From an uncultured Lachnospiraceae bacterium (GTDB lineage Bacteria > Bacillota > Clostridia > Lachnospirales > Lachnospiraceae), in NCBI GenBank assembly GCA_947630875.1, contig CANRJG010000019.1, forward strand, positions 1 to 39,657: DNA of 39,657 nucleotides. The letters run 5' to 3'. Below, piece after piece: positions 6,483-14,925 of this stretch (its first letter is position 1; each line of letters opens with the position of its first letter). A program made the translations under genes and the position numbers. The notes under the pieces were generated by a model. It was given only the letters and a program-made list of their open reading frames with translations, was not told where the DNA came from and made no database searches.

Positions 6483-7244
6483 ATGACACAGACAGAACGG
6501 AGAATATTTTTGATACGCGCGCTTCTGCAGGAACAGCCGCAGTATCAGGATCTGCAGATCCCGTCGGACAAGGCAGGACAGAAGCAGCTGCTTCGCGCAT
6601 TGATGAACGTGCGTCCGCCGCGGGCCGCGGAGGAAGCCTTTTTGAAGGTGCAGGATGCATATCTGCAGGAAGAAACCGCCGAAAAGGGGATCACGCATCT
6701 GGAGGAACTGACGCCTGCAGAGCCGGGGATTTATCTCTGGCAGGGCGACATCACGACGCTTTGCTGCGACGCCATTGTGAATGCGGCAAACAGCGGTATG
6801 ACCGGCTGCTATGTTCCCTGCCACGGCTGTATCGACAACGTGATCCATACCTATGCCGGCGTACAGCTTCGGCTGGAATGTGATCGGCTGATGCGGCAGC
6901 AGGGCCATGAAGAAGAAACCGGCAAAGCGAAAATCACATCTGCCTATAATCTGCCCTGTCAGCATATTTTGCATACGGTCGGACCGATTGTGCGTGGCAG
7001 GCTGACCGGGAAGGATATGGAACTGCTGGCTTCCTGTTATCGTTCCTGTCTCGCCCTTGCAAAAGAAAACGGAATCAAAAGCATTGCATTCTGCTGTATT
7101 TCTACGGGGGAATTTCATTTTCCTAACCGGATCGCGGCGGAAATCGCGCTTCGAACGGTGCGGCAGGAGAGAGGGGATATAGAAGTGATCTTCAATGTTT
7201 TCAAAGATATGGATTTCGAAATATATGCAGATCTGCTGGGTTAA
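6483..7244 (+). CDS. Zinc-containing macrodomain ADP-ribosyl hydrolase
   Basis: This 253-residue protein matches Zn-macrodomains, which remove ADP-ribose from proteins modified by SirTM (known). An N-terminal helical extension (1-80) precedes the macrodomain: QGDIT at 87-91, the NAAN ribose-binding motif at 100-103, and a zinc site C109, C113, H114, C116 in the segment GCYVPCHGC. The phosphate loop appears as STGEFHFPN near residue 206. The start at 6483 has AGGGG about 10 bases upstream. It lies 39 bases before cas3 on the same strand, so it may share transcripts with the cas operon. By descent it probably belongs with the sirtuin at 3267; either partner is inference. Confidence 0.87.
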   Translation: MTQTERRIFLIRALLQEQPQYQDLQIPSDKAGQKQLLRALMNVRPPRAAEEAFLKVQDAYLQEETAEKGITHLEELTPAEPGIYLWQGDITTLCCDAIVNAANSGMTGCYVPCHGCIDNVIHTYAGVQLRLECDRLMRQQGHEEETGKAKITSAYNLPCQHILHTVGPIVRGRLTGKDMELLASCYRSCLALAKENGIKSIAFCCISTGEFHFPNRIAAEIALRTVRQERGDIEVIFNVFKDMDFEIYADLLG

Positions 7245-7283
7245 AATTAAATATAAAACAATGTTTGGAGTGATTGATATTTT

Positions 7284-9431
7284 ATGAAATATCTGGCACA
7301 TATCAATGATTATGGACAGGAGCAGACACTGAAAGATCATCTGGAAGGTACCGCACAGCTTTGTGCAGAGTTTGCGGAACGGTTTGGCGCATATGACATG
7401 GGATACTGCTGCGGACTTTTGCACGATATCGGAAAATATGCATTGAAGTTTCAGGAGAGGCTGCATGGCAGTGAGGTTAAAGTAGATCATTCCACCGCCG
7501 GTGCACAGCTATGCTGGGAAAAAGACGGCGCATATGGATTCCTCAGCTATTGTATTGCCGGACACCATGCCGGCTTGCCGGATACCGGAGGAGAGGGGGA
7601 TACACCTGCCAGCGGAACCATCTTTGGCAGGATGAAGAAAAAAACAGAGCCTTATCAGGCTTATCAGACGGAGATAGACATTCCGCTTTTGACGGCGCTG
7701 CCGTTTCAGCCGGTACAAACAGAAAATTTTGGATTTTTTACAAGTATGCTGATTCGCATGCTGTATTCCTGTCTTGTAGACGCGGATTTTCTGGATACAG
7801 AGTTCTTTATGAAGCAGGGCGCGTCTTTTCGTGACTGTGGAGCATCTATCGATGTACTGGAAGAAAAACTGCAGCGCTATATCATGCCATGGCTGGAAAA
7901 TCAGAATATTCATTCCTTAAACGGAAGAAGAACGGAAATACTAAAAAATTGTATTAAACAGGGGCAAAAGGCAAAGGGACTATATAAACTGACGGTGCCA
8001 ACCGGGGGCGGCAAAACCATATCTTCACTGGCATTTGCACTGACACATGCAAAAAAACACAAAATGGATCGGGTGATTTATGTAATTCCGTATACAAGTA
8101 TTATCGAACAGACGGCAGGCAAATTCAGTGAAATCCTTGGAAAAGAGAATGTATTGGAAAATCATTGTAATGTCGATTATGATGCGGATGAAGAATTGAA
8201 ACCGATGCATCTGGCCGCGGAAAACTGGGACAAGCCGGTTGTTGTGACAACAAATGTGCAGTTTTTTGAATCCATGTTTTCAGCAAAATCGTCAAAATGC
8301 AGAAAACTGCATAATATTGCAAACAGCGTAATTGTATTCGATGAGGCGCAGATGCTGCCGAATGCATACCTGCGTCCCTGCATTGCAGTAATGGAACAGT
8401 TGATTCGTTATTATCAAAGCACAATTGTATTGTGTACGGCAACGCAGCCTGCACTGCAAAACCTGATGGCAGAAGATGTGTATGGAAATGCAAGAGAATT
8501 ATGTCCGCGTATGGAAGAACAGTTTCAGTTTTTTAAACGTGTCACAATTCAGGATCTTGGAAAATTGAGTGAGGATGTATTGGTACAGCAATTAGAAGCT
8601 GAGCAGCAGGCTCTTTGTATTGTAAATACGAGAAAGCGAGCACAGCACATTTTTCAGAATCTGAAAGGAAGCGGAATATATCATCTTTCGACTACGATGT
8701 ATCCGGTGCACAGAAAAAAAGTATTGGATGACATTCGAAAACGCCTGAAAGAAGGGAAACGGTGTATTGTAGTATCAACAAGTCTTGTAGAGGCGGGGGT
8801 TGATCTGGATTTTCGGACGGTTTACAGACAACTGTCAGGAATAGATTCAATGATACAGGCAGCAGGACGCTGCAACCGGGAAGGGCATTACGATGCGAAA
8901 GACAGCTTTACATACATATTTCGACTGGAAGATCGGGAATATCTGCCCGGACAAAGACAGCAGATAGATATTTCTGAATGTTTACTGGACGATGGCAGGG
9001 CACTCGAAGAGCCGGAAACCATACAGGCTTATTTCGATATGTTGTATCATATCAAGGGGGAAAGTCTCGATAAAAAGAAGATCATGGATGCGTTTCGAAA
9101 CAACCGATTTTCGTTTGCGGAAGTGAGCAAAAAGTTCCAGGTGATAGAACGCAACACAAAAACTGTATTGGTTCCAAAAGAACTGCAGGCAAAGAATATT
9201 TTAAGCGTGTTGAAAGAGCAGGGCATGTCGAAACAGCGGATACGGGAAATGGGACGATATTGTGTCAATATATACGACACGGAATTTCAGAAAATGTATG
9301 CGGCAGGAATCATACAACCCATTTCCGAAGATATGCAGGAAGACTGTTTTGTACTGGAGGATATGTCGTATTATACCGATGAAACGGGATTTTGTTTGGA
9401 TGTAGGGTATGGAGAGGCGGTCCTGTGGTAG
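7284..9431 (+). CDS. cas3: CRISPR-associated helicase-nuclease Cas3 (type I-C, HD fused)
   Basis: This 715-residue protein degrades DNA after Cascade binding. The N-terminal HD nuclease has H19, HD at 47-48 followed by IGK, D68/H69 and the H94/H95 pair. The SF2 helicase has PTGGGKT at about 239-245, DEAQ at 353-356 (motif II), TATQP at 385-389 (motif III) and QAAGRCNREG (motif VI). The DEAQ variant is common in type I-C relatives. The start ATG 7284 has a GGAG site about 13 bases upstream, a rather long spacing. It is the first gene of the cas operon, with no obvious promoter in the 39-base gap from the macrodomain gene, so transcription may start upstream. Confidence 0.96.
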   Translation: MKYLAHINDYGQEQTLKDHLEGTAQLCAEFAERFGAYDMGYCCGLLHDIGKYALKFQERLHGSEVKVDHSTAGAQLCWEKDGAYGFLSYCIAGHHAGLPDTGGEGDTPASGTIFGRMKKKTEPYQAYQTEIDIPLLTALPFQPVQTENFGFFTSMLIRMLYSCLVDADFLDTEFFMKQGASFRDCGASIDVLEEKLQRYIMPWLENQNIHSLNGRRTEILKNCIKQGQKAKGLYKLTVPTGGGKTISSLAFALTHAKKHKMDRVIYVIPYTSIIEQTAGKFSEILGKENVLENHCNVDYDADEELKPMHLAAENWDKPVVVTTNVQFFESMFSAKSSKCRKLHNIANSVIVFDEAQMLPNAYLRPCIAVMEQLIRYYQSTIVLCTATQPALQNLMAEDVYGNARELCPRMEEQFQFFKRVTIQDLGKLSEDVLVQQLEAEQQALCIVNTRKRAQHIFQNLKGSGIYHLSTTMYPVHRKKVLDDIRKRLKEGKRCIVVSTSLVEAGVDLDFRTVYRQLSGIDSMIQAAGRCNREGHYDAKDSFTYIFRLEDREYLPGQRQQIDISECLLDDGRALEEPETIQAYFDMLYHIKGESLDKKKIMDAFRNNRFSFAEVSKKFQVIERNTKTVLVPKELQAKNILSVLKEQGMSKQRIREMGRYCVNIYDTEFQKMYAAGIIQPISEDMQEDCFVLEDMSYYTDETGFCLDVGYGEAVLW

Positions 9432-9478
9432 ATGGAAAGAGAGTTTTTGAATCATAATCAAACAAAAGGAGGGATACC

Positions 9479-10141
9479 ATGGCACTTGGTGTAAAAGTAA
9501 AAGTGTGGGGAGATTATGCACTTTTTACAAGACCGGAAATGAAGTCAGAGCGATGCAGCTACGATGTTATCACGCCATCTGCTGCACGAGGGATACTGGA
9601 AGCCGTTTACTGGCACCCTGGGTTAAAATGGATCATAGACCGAATTTATGTAAATAAACCGATCTGCTTTACCAGTGTGCGGCGAAATGAGGTAAAGAGC
9701 AAAGTATCAGCCAGCAATGCGCTTTCGGTATATAACGGGACACCGAAACAACTATGCATCAGCAGCAGGGCGGATATTGTACAGAGGGCATCTCTGCTGC
9801 TGCGGGATGTGGAGTATGTGATTGAGGCGCATTTTGATATGACGGATCGGGCCAATCCCGGAGATAATCCCGGAAAATTCAAGGATATCATTTTGCGGCG
9901 TCTGAAAAGAGGGGAATGTTTCCATACACCCTATTTTGGGTGCAGAGAATTTCCGGTGAAATTCTGCCTGTGTGAAGATAAAAATATACAGACGGCCTAT
10001 GCGGATGTCGAAGAAAAAGATCTTGGATATATGCTTTTTGATTTGGATTATGCAAATCCGGAAGAAATTCAGCCTATGTTTTTTCGGGCAGTTATGCGAA
10101 AAGGTGTGATTGATCTGCAAAACTGCGAGGTGATTCGATGA
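9479..10141 (+). CDS. cas5c: Cas5c, crRNA-processing endoribonuclease and Cascade subunit
   Basis: This 220-residue Cas5d/Cas5c-type RAMP protein replaces Cas6 in type I-C, cutting the repeat RNA and capping the 5' handle (known). The N-terminal VKVWGDYALFTRPEMKSER segment and the PYFGCREFPVKF stretch near the C-terminus are characteristic. An AAAGGAGGG site lies 6 bases before ATG 9479. The last four bases (ATGA) overlap the cas8c start, indicating translational coupling. Confidence 0.95.
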   Translation: MALGVKVKVWGDYALFTRPEMKSERCSYDVITPSAARGILEAVYWHPGLKWIIDRIYVNKPICFTSVRRNEVKSKVSASNALSVYNGTPKQLCISSRADIVQRASLLLRDVEYVIEAHFDMTDRANPGDNPGKFKDIILRRLKRGECFHTPYFGCREFPVKFCLCEDKNIQTAYADVEEKDLGYMLFDLDYANPEEIQPMFFRAVMRKGVIDLQNCEVIR

Positions 10142-11868
10142 TATTACAGGCTTTGGTAAAATATTATGAAACACTCTTGCAGCAAGGCAAAATGGCATCG
10201 GAAGGATGGTGTCAGGCAAAAGTCTCTTATGCGGTTAATCTGCGGGAGGATGGAAGCGTTAAGGGGATTATGTCATTGAAACAGGAAGAAGAACGGGGAA
10301 AGAAAACCGTTTGGATTCCGGCAATCAGGACAGTTCCGGAAATGGTTTCCCGTTCATCCGGAATTTGTGCCAATTTTTTGTGTGATAATTCCAAATTTAT
10401 GCTGGGGATTGACACACAGGGAAGCGGAAAGCGGGTTCAGGAATGTTTTGATGCGGCAAAAGAAAAACATTTGTCCATTTTAAACGGCGTTGAAAGCAGA
10501 ATGGCAAAGGCAGTGAAAGCCTTTTTCTGTACATGGGACCCGAAAACGGCCAAAACGAATCCGAGGCTGCAGGAAATCTGGGAGGATATCACGGACGGCG
10601 GCAATTTGATTTTTGTCATGGATGCGTCGGAAGCGCAGGAAGATGAAGCAATCCGTCAGGCATGGCAGAATCTTCAGACAGAAAAGGAAGAAGGACAGAA
10701 GGGTATCTGTCTGGTCACGGGAAGAAAAGAAAACATTGCCCGGATTCATACCAAGATCAAAGGAGTGCAGGGTGCACAGTCGAGCGGAGCTTCGCTGGTA
10801 TCGTTTAATGAACCGGCATTCGAATCCTATGGAAAGAAGCAAAGTTATAATGCATCGGTGGGAGAATATGCGGCTTTTGCATATACAACCGCGCTGAATT
10901 ATCTGTTGTCACAGCAAAAATATGTTTTTCGGTTTGGCGATACCACCGTGGTCTTTTGGGCGGAAAGTGGAGAGAAACTGTATCAGGATGTTTTTCGCAT
11001 GTCCGTCAGGCCGGTAAAAAATAATCAGGAAGTGATTCGAAATGTTTTTGAAAACCTCCGGCGAAATCAGGCGGTAATGGTGGATGATATTTCACTGGAT
11101 CCAGAGCAGCAGTTTTATATATTAGGACTTGCTCCGAATGCCGCACGGCTGTCGGTCAGGTTTTTTTATCAAAACAATTTTGGAATGATCCTGGAAAATC
11201 TCCGGAATCATTATTCCAGAATGCAGATTGTAAAACCACAATGGAAAGAGGAAGAATATCTGGGCATTGACGATATGCTTTTTGAAACCGTCAATCAGAA
11301 CACAAGGGATAAGAATCCGTTGCCGAATCTGCCCGGCGGCGTATTGCGGGCTGTTTTATCCGACAGCCGTTATCCGGAAAATCTGTACAGCAGTGTGATT
11401 ATTCGAATACGTGCGGAGCAGGGGAAAATTACATATGGAAGGGCTGCGATTATAAAAGCCTGTTTGATTCAAAACTATCATTTACAGAAGGAGGGAAACT
11501 TTGTGGCACTAAATCAGGAAACCAATGATACGCCATATGTGCTGGGACGAATGTTTGCTTTACTGGAAGCAATTCAGAAGGAGGCCAATGGGGAAATCAA
11601 TACCACCATTCGGGATAAGTATTTTAATGCAGCATGTGCGAATCCGGCAACTATTTTTTCAATACTTATGAAATTGAAAAACAGTCATATCAGAAAAATT
11701 GAAAAAAAGGAAGAATGGAAGAAAATTTATTATGAAAAGCAATTGACAGAACTCATGGGAAAAATAAACGCGTATCCGAAGATGCTTACGCTGGAGGAAC
11801 AGGGCCGATTTATACTGGGATATTACCATCAGGTGCAGAAAAAATATGAGAAAAGGGAGGAACAGTAA
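10138..11868 (+). CDS. cas8c: Cas8c large subunit of type I-C Cascade
   Basis: This 576-residue protein (Csd1 family) recognises the PAM and recruits Cas3 in type I-C systems (known). Typical features are the segments CANFLCDNSKFMLG (about residue 79-92) and SYNASVGEYAAFAYTTALNYLL, and overall length close to the family norm of about 570-620. It overlaps cas5c by 4 bases, and its stop directly abuts the cas7 start. In many I-C systems an internal start yields a separate small Cas11 from the C-terminal third. GTG 11503 (11494-11505 region) follows an AAGGAGGG sequence near 11489 and would fit such an internal start. Confidence 0.94.
   Translation: MILQALVKYYETLLQQGKMASEGWCQAKVSYAVNLREDGSVKGIMSLKQEEERGKKTVWIPAIRTVPEMVSRSSGICANFLCDNSKFMLGIDTQGSGKRVQECFDAAKEKHLSILNGVESRMAKAVKAFFCTWDPKTAKTNPRLQEIWEDITDGGNLIFVMDASEAQEDEAIRQAWQNLQTEKEEGQKGICLVTGRKENIARIHTKIKGVQGAQSSGASLVSFNEPAFESYGKKQSYNASVGEYAAFAYTTALNYLLSQQKYVFRFGDTTVVFWAESGEKLYQDVFRMSVRPVKNNQEVIRNVFENLRRNQAVMVDDISLDPEQQFYILGLAPNAARLSVRFFYQNNFGMILENLRNHYSRMQIVKPQWKEEEYLGIDDMLFETVNQNTRDKNPLPNLPGGVLRAVLSDSRYPENLYSSVIIRIRAEQGKITYGRAAIIKACLIQNYHLQKEGNFVALNQETNDTPYVLGRMFALLEAIQKEANGEINTTIRDKYFNAACANPATIFSILMKLKNSHIRKIEKKEEWKKIYYEKQLTELMGKINAYPKMLTLEEQGRFILGYYHQVQKKYEKREEQ
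11502..11868 (+). other. Possible internal translation start for Cas11c within cas8c
   Basis: Within cas8c the sequence AGAAGGAGGGAAACTTTGTGGCAC (split here: AGAAGGAGGG then AAACTTT then GTG GCA) places a strong Shine-Dalgarno about 7 bases before an in-frame GTG near 11502. Translation from it would give a C-terminal product of about 120 residues beginning MALNQETNDT. Type I-C systems are known to make a Cas11 small subunit from such internal sites. The agreement of position, frame and ribosome binding site makes this a likely hidden gene, though its expression is not shown. Confidence 0.6.
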
Positions 11869-12759
11869 ATGAACGAAGTAATAAAAAACAGATATGAATT
11901 TGTAGTTTTATTTGATGTGGAGAATGGAAATCCAAACGGGGATCCGGATGCCGGAAATATGCCGCGAATCGATCCTGAAACGGGGTATGGTCTGGTGACA
12001 GATGTATGTTTAAAACGAAAGATCAGAAATTATGTGGAGATGGCCAAAGAAGACACGCCGGGATATGGAATCTATATTCGTGAGGATGTTCCATTGAATC
12101 GCAGTGATAATAAGGCCTATGAAAAACTTGGGGTAGATGATAAGTCAGTCAGAGAATTGAAAAAAAAGGACCCGGAGGCGGATATCAAAATTCGGGATTT
12201 TATGTGCAAAAATTTCTATGATATTCGAACATTTGGCGCTGTTATGACAACATTTGTCAAAGCTTCTTTGAATTGCGGACAGGTCAGAGGACCGGTGCAG
12301 ATGACATTTGCAAAAAGCATTGATCCGATTATCAGTCAGGAAATTGCGATTACCAGAGTGGCAATTACAACGGAAAAAGATGCAGAAGGGAAAAATACTG
12401 AAATGGGTAGAAAAAGTATTGTACCTTATGCACTGTATCGGGCAGAAGGTTATATTTCTGCAAATCTGGCCAGAAAGACAACCGGTTTTTCAGAAGAAGA
12501 TTTAGAGCTTTTGTGGGAAGCGATTATCAATATGTTTGAACATGATCATTCTGCTGCAAGAGGGAAAATGGCAGTGCGGGAGCTGATTGTCTTCAAACAC
12601 AGTAAAGAATTAGGGGATTGTCCGGCATATCGCCTGTTTGATGCAGTTGAGGTAAAACGGAAGGAAGGCGTGATCTATCCGAGGAAGTATCAGGATTATA
12701 CGGTTGATATTCATATGGAAGATATACCGGATACGGTTGAAATGACAAGGAAAATATAA
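11869..12759 (+). CDS. cas7: Cas7c backbone subunit of type I-C Cascade
   Basis: This 296-residue RAMP protein (Csd2 family) polymerises along crRNA. Its N-terminus contains the family signature FDVENGNPNGDPDAGNMPR (residues 15-33). The region around FGAVMT and NCGQVRGPVQMTFAKSID is also characteristic. Start ATG 11869 immediately follows the cas8c stop, with GGGAGGAACAG upstream inside cas8c. The stop overlaps the cas4 start (TAATG). Confidence 0.96.
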   Translation: MNEVIKNRYEFVVLFDVENGNPNGDPDAGNMPRIDPETGYGLVTDVCLKRKIRNYVEMAKEDTPGYGIYIREDVPLNRSDNKAYEKLGVDDKSVRELKKKDPEADIKIRDFMCKNFYDIRTFGAVMTTFVKASLNCGQVRGPVQMTFAKSIDPIISQEIAITRVAITTEKDAEGKNTEMGRKSIVPYALYRAEGYISANLARKTTGFSEEDLELLWEAIINMFEHDHSAARGKMAVRELIVFKHSKELGDCPAYRLFDAVEVKRKEGVIYPRKYQDYTVDIHMEDIPDTVEMTRKI

Positions 12760-13415
12760 TGCAATACAAAGAAGACGATTACCTGATGATTTCAGGAATA
12801 CAGCATTTTCAATTTTGCAGACGCCAGTGGGCGCTGATACATCTTGAACAGCAGTGGGAGGACAATGTACATACGGTCATCGGCGAAATAATGCATGAAA
12901 AAGTGCACGATCCAAATTTAAAGGAAAAACGAAAAAATGTTCTGATTACGAGAGCGCTTCCGGTGTTTTCAAGATCAATGGGGCTGAGCGGCGAGTGTGA
13001 TGTTGTGGAGTTTCATCGACAGGAGGAGGGTGTACGGCTTTTTGGTCATCGGGGACTTTATAAAGTATATCCGATTGAATACAAAAAGGGCAAACCGAAA
13101 GTATCGGAGGAAGATATCCTGCAATTAACGGCACAGGCCATGTGTCTGGAAGAAATGCTGTCAGCAAAAATCACAGAAGGTGCCATTTTTTACGGTTCAA
13201 TCCGAAGAAGGGAATGCGTGGAGATCACAGAAGAACGGAAACTGCAGGTTGAACAAATTGCATCTGAAATGCATCAATACTATGACAGGAAATATACACC
13301 GCAGGTAAAAAGCAGTCAACGCTGTAAATCCTGTTCTTTGCGGGAAACCTGTATGCCGGGACTGACAAGGACTGTGTCGGTAAAACAGTACATGCATCAA
13401 ATGCTGGAGGATTGA
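12759..13415 (+). CDS. cas4: Cas4 RecB-like nuclease with Fe-S cluster
   Basis: This 218-residue adaptation protein trims prespacers and enforces PAM choice together with Cas1-Cas2 (known). Fe-S ligands are C20 (HFQFCRRQW) and the C-terminal C189, C192 and C198. The nuclease motifs are SGECDVVE and PIEYKKGK. Start ATG 12759 overlaps the cas7 stop by one base, and the stop TGA lies just before cas1. Confidence 0.95.
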   Translation: MQYKEDDYLMISGIQHFQFCRRQWALIHLEQQWEDNVHTVIGEIMHEKVHDPNLKEKRKNVLITRALPVFSRSMGLSGECDVVEFHRQEEGVRLFGHRGLYKVYPIEYKKGKPKVSEEDILQLTAQAMCLEEMLSAKITEGAIFYGSIRRRECVEITEERKLQVEQIASEMHQYYDRKYTPQVKSSQRCKSCSLRETCMPGLTRTVSVKQYMHQMLED

Positions 13416-13417
13416 GA

Positions 13418-14449
13418 ATGCGAAAACTGTTAAATACATTGTATGTGACATCCGAAGACAGCTATCTGGCATTAGATGGAGAAAATGTCGTGCTGTTGGA
13501 TGACGGAAAGGAAATGGGAAGGTTGCCGCTGCATAATCTCGAAGGAATTGTTTCATTCGGATATCGAGGGACAAGTCCGGCGCTGATGGGAGCCTGTGCT
13601 GAAAAAAATATTTCTCTGTGTTATTTGACACCACAGGGGAAATATTTGGCACGCGTTAGCGGAAAGGTAAAAGGGAATGTCCTGTTGCGAGAGCAGCAAT
13701 ACAAAAGTGCATTCGATGAAAAAATCAGTCTTGATATCGCCAAGAACTGTATTTCAGGAAAGATCTATAATGGAAGATGGGTTTTGGAACGCATGATACG
13801 GGATCACAGTATGCAGATTGATGCTGAAAGAATGAAAAAAGCATCTGTAAAACTGAAGGATGCACTGGAACAGGTTAATAAAAGCCGAACCAAAGAGCAG
13901 CTGCGCGGCGTGGAAGGCGAGGCAGCAAAGACGTATTTCAGCGTTTTTGATGAAATGATTCTTCAGCAAAGAGATGTTTTTAAATTTACAGGCCGTAACA
14001 GACGTCCTCCGCTGGATAATGTAAATGCGATGCTGTCTTTTGTGTATGCACTTTTAACAAATATGGTAACATCAGCTTTGGAAGTGGTGGGATTGGATCC
14101 CTATGTCGGGTATATGCATACAGAACGTCCCGGACGTGTTTCTCTGTCGTTGGATATGCTGGAGGAGCTCAGACCTGTTTTGGCAGACAGATTTGTACTG
14201 ACAATGATCAACAAAAGACTGGTAGGAAAAAATGATTTTAAACAAAAAGAAAACGGCGCTGTTCTGATCAGTGATGATGCTCGAAAAGTGATTTTGACGG
14301 AATGGCAGAAAAAGAAAAAAGAAACGATTACACATCCGTTCTTAAAAGAAAAGGTTGAATGGGGAATCCTTCCGTATGTCCAGGCAATGCTTCTTGCAAG
14401 ATATTTAAGGGGCGATCTGGATGGATATCCGCCGTTTCTCTGGAAATGA
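13418..14449 (+). CDS. cas1: Cas1 integrase, type I-C
   Basis: This 343-residue protein is the spacer integrase. It has the N-terminal beta-rich domain (MRKLLNTLYVTSEDSYLALDG region) and the C-terminal helical catalytic part with GVEGEAAKTYF, NAMLSFVYALL and VGYMHTERPGRVSLSLDMLEELRP, which contain the conserved Glu, His and Asp metal ligands. The start is ATG 13418 with GGAGG 7 bases upstream; a TTG six bases earlier is in frame but inferior. Confidence 0.97.
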   Translation: MRKLLNTLYVTSEDSYLALDGENVVLLDDGKEMGRLPLHNLEGIVSFGYRGTSPALMGACAEKNISLCYLTPQGKYLARVSGKVKGNVLLREQQYKSAFDEKISLDIAKNCISGKIYNGRWVLERMIRDHSMQIDAERMKKASVKLKDALEQVNKSRTKEQLRGVEGEAAKTYFSVFDEMILQQRDVFKFTGRNRRPPLDNVNAMLSFVYALLTNMVTSALEVVGLDPYVGYMHTERPGRVSLSLDMLEELRPVLADRFVLTMINKRLVGKNDFKQKENGAVLISDDARKVILTEWQKKKKETITHPFLKEKVEWGILPYVQAMLLARYLRGDLDGYPPFLWK

Positions 14450-14459
14450 GGCAATCGAT

Positions 14460-14750
14460 ATGTTGGTATTAATTACTTATGATGTAAATACAGAAACACC
14501 GGAAGGCCGGGCAAGGCTGAGAAAGGTTGCAAAGCAATGTATCAATTATGGCCGAAGAGTACAAAATTCCGTCTTTGAATGTATTTTGGATAATGCACAG
14601 TGTATAAAGTTAAAAACACTATTGGTTGATATTATTGATGAAAAAACTGATAGTCTTCGAATGTATTATCTTGGAAATCAATATAAAACAAAGATTGAAA
14701 GATTCGGCGTAGAGCACGGAACTGCAGCAGATGATGTGCTGATTTTGTAA
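14460..14750 (+). CDS. cas2: Cas2 adaptation protein
   Basis: This 96-residue ferredoxin-like-fold protein forms the Cas1-Cas2 complex. It starts MLVLITYDVNTETPEGRARL, the type I-C form, and ends with the GVEHGTAADDVLIL strand. The start ATG 14460 has GAGG about 9 bases upstream; an in-frame ATG at 14421 would overlap cas1 and add 13 non-family residues. It is the last cas gene, followed by the leader. Confidence 0.96.
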   Translation: MLVLITYDVNTETPEGRARLRKVAKQCINYGRRVQNSVFECILDNAQCIKLKTLLVDIIDEKTDSLRMYYLGNQYKTKIERFGVEHGTAADDVLIL

Positions 14751-14925
14751 TTCAGTGCGAAATATCAGTGAACATAATTTCTTAAATGTATTCGCACCGG
14801 CTTTTTTTCGGGAAACAGAGAAGAAACTATTGGGAATCAAACGAATGTAACGGATTAATAATATTATTTTATAAGAAATGAACAAATAACGAGTTATAAA
14901 CAAAATATATTTGTTTATTTCTGTC
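14751..14925 (+). promoter_or_regulatory. CRISPR leader, type I-C
   Basis: An AT-rich non-coding stretch of 175 bases joins cas2 to the first repeat. The array is oldest (degenerate) at its far end, so this is the integration-active side and probably holds the pre-crRNA promoter. A perfect palindrome with 9-bp arms ATAAACAAA/TTTGTTTAT (14896-14918) ends 7 bases before repeat 1. Confidence 0.8.
14755..14808 (+). terminator. Terminator-like hairpin between cas2 and the leader
   Basis: GTGCGAA (14755-14761) pairs with TTCGCAC (14791-14797), followed by CGG and a run of seven T (14802-14808). The loop is long (29 bases), so strength is uncertain, but position just after cas2 suits separation of the cas mRNA from the array transcript. 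Confidence 0.5.

Noticed and set aside
6381-7490. 369-codon minus-strand frame
   Set aside because: Antisense to the macrodomain and the front of cas3; no ribosome binding site and no recognisable domain.
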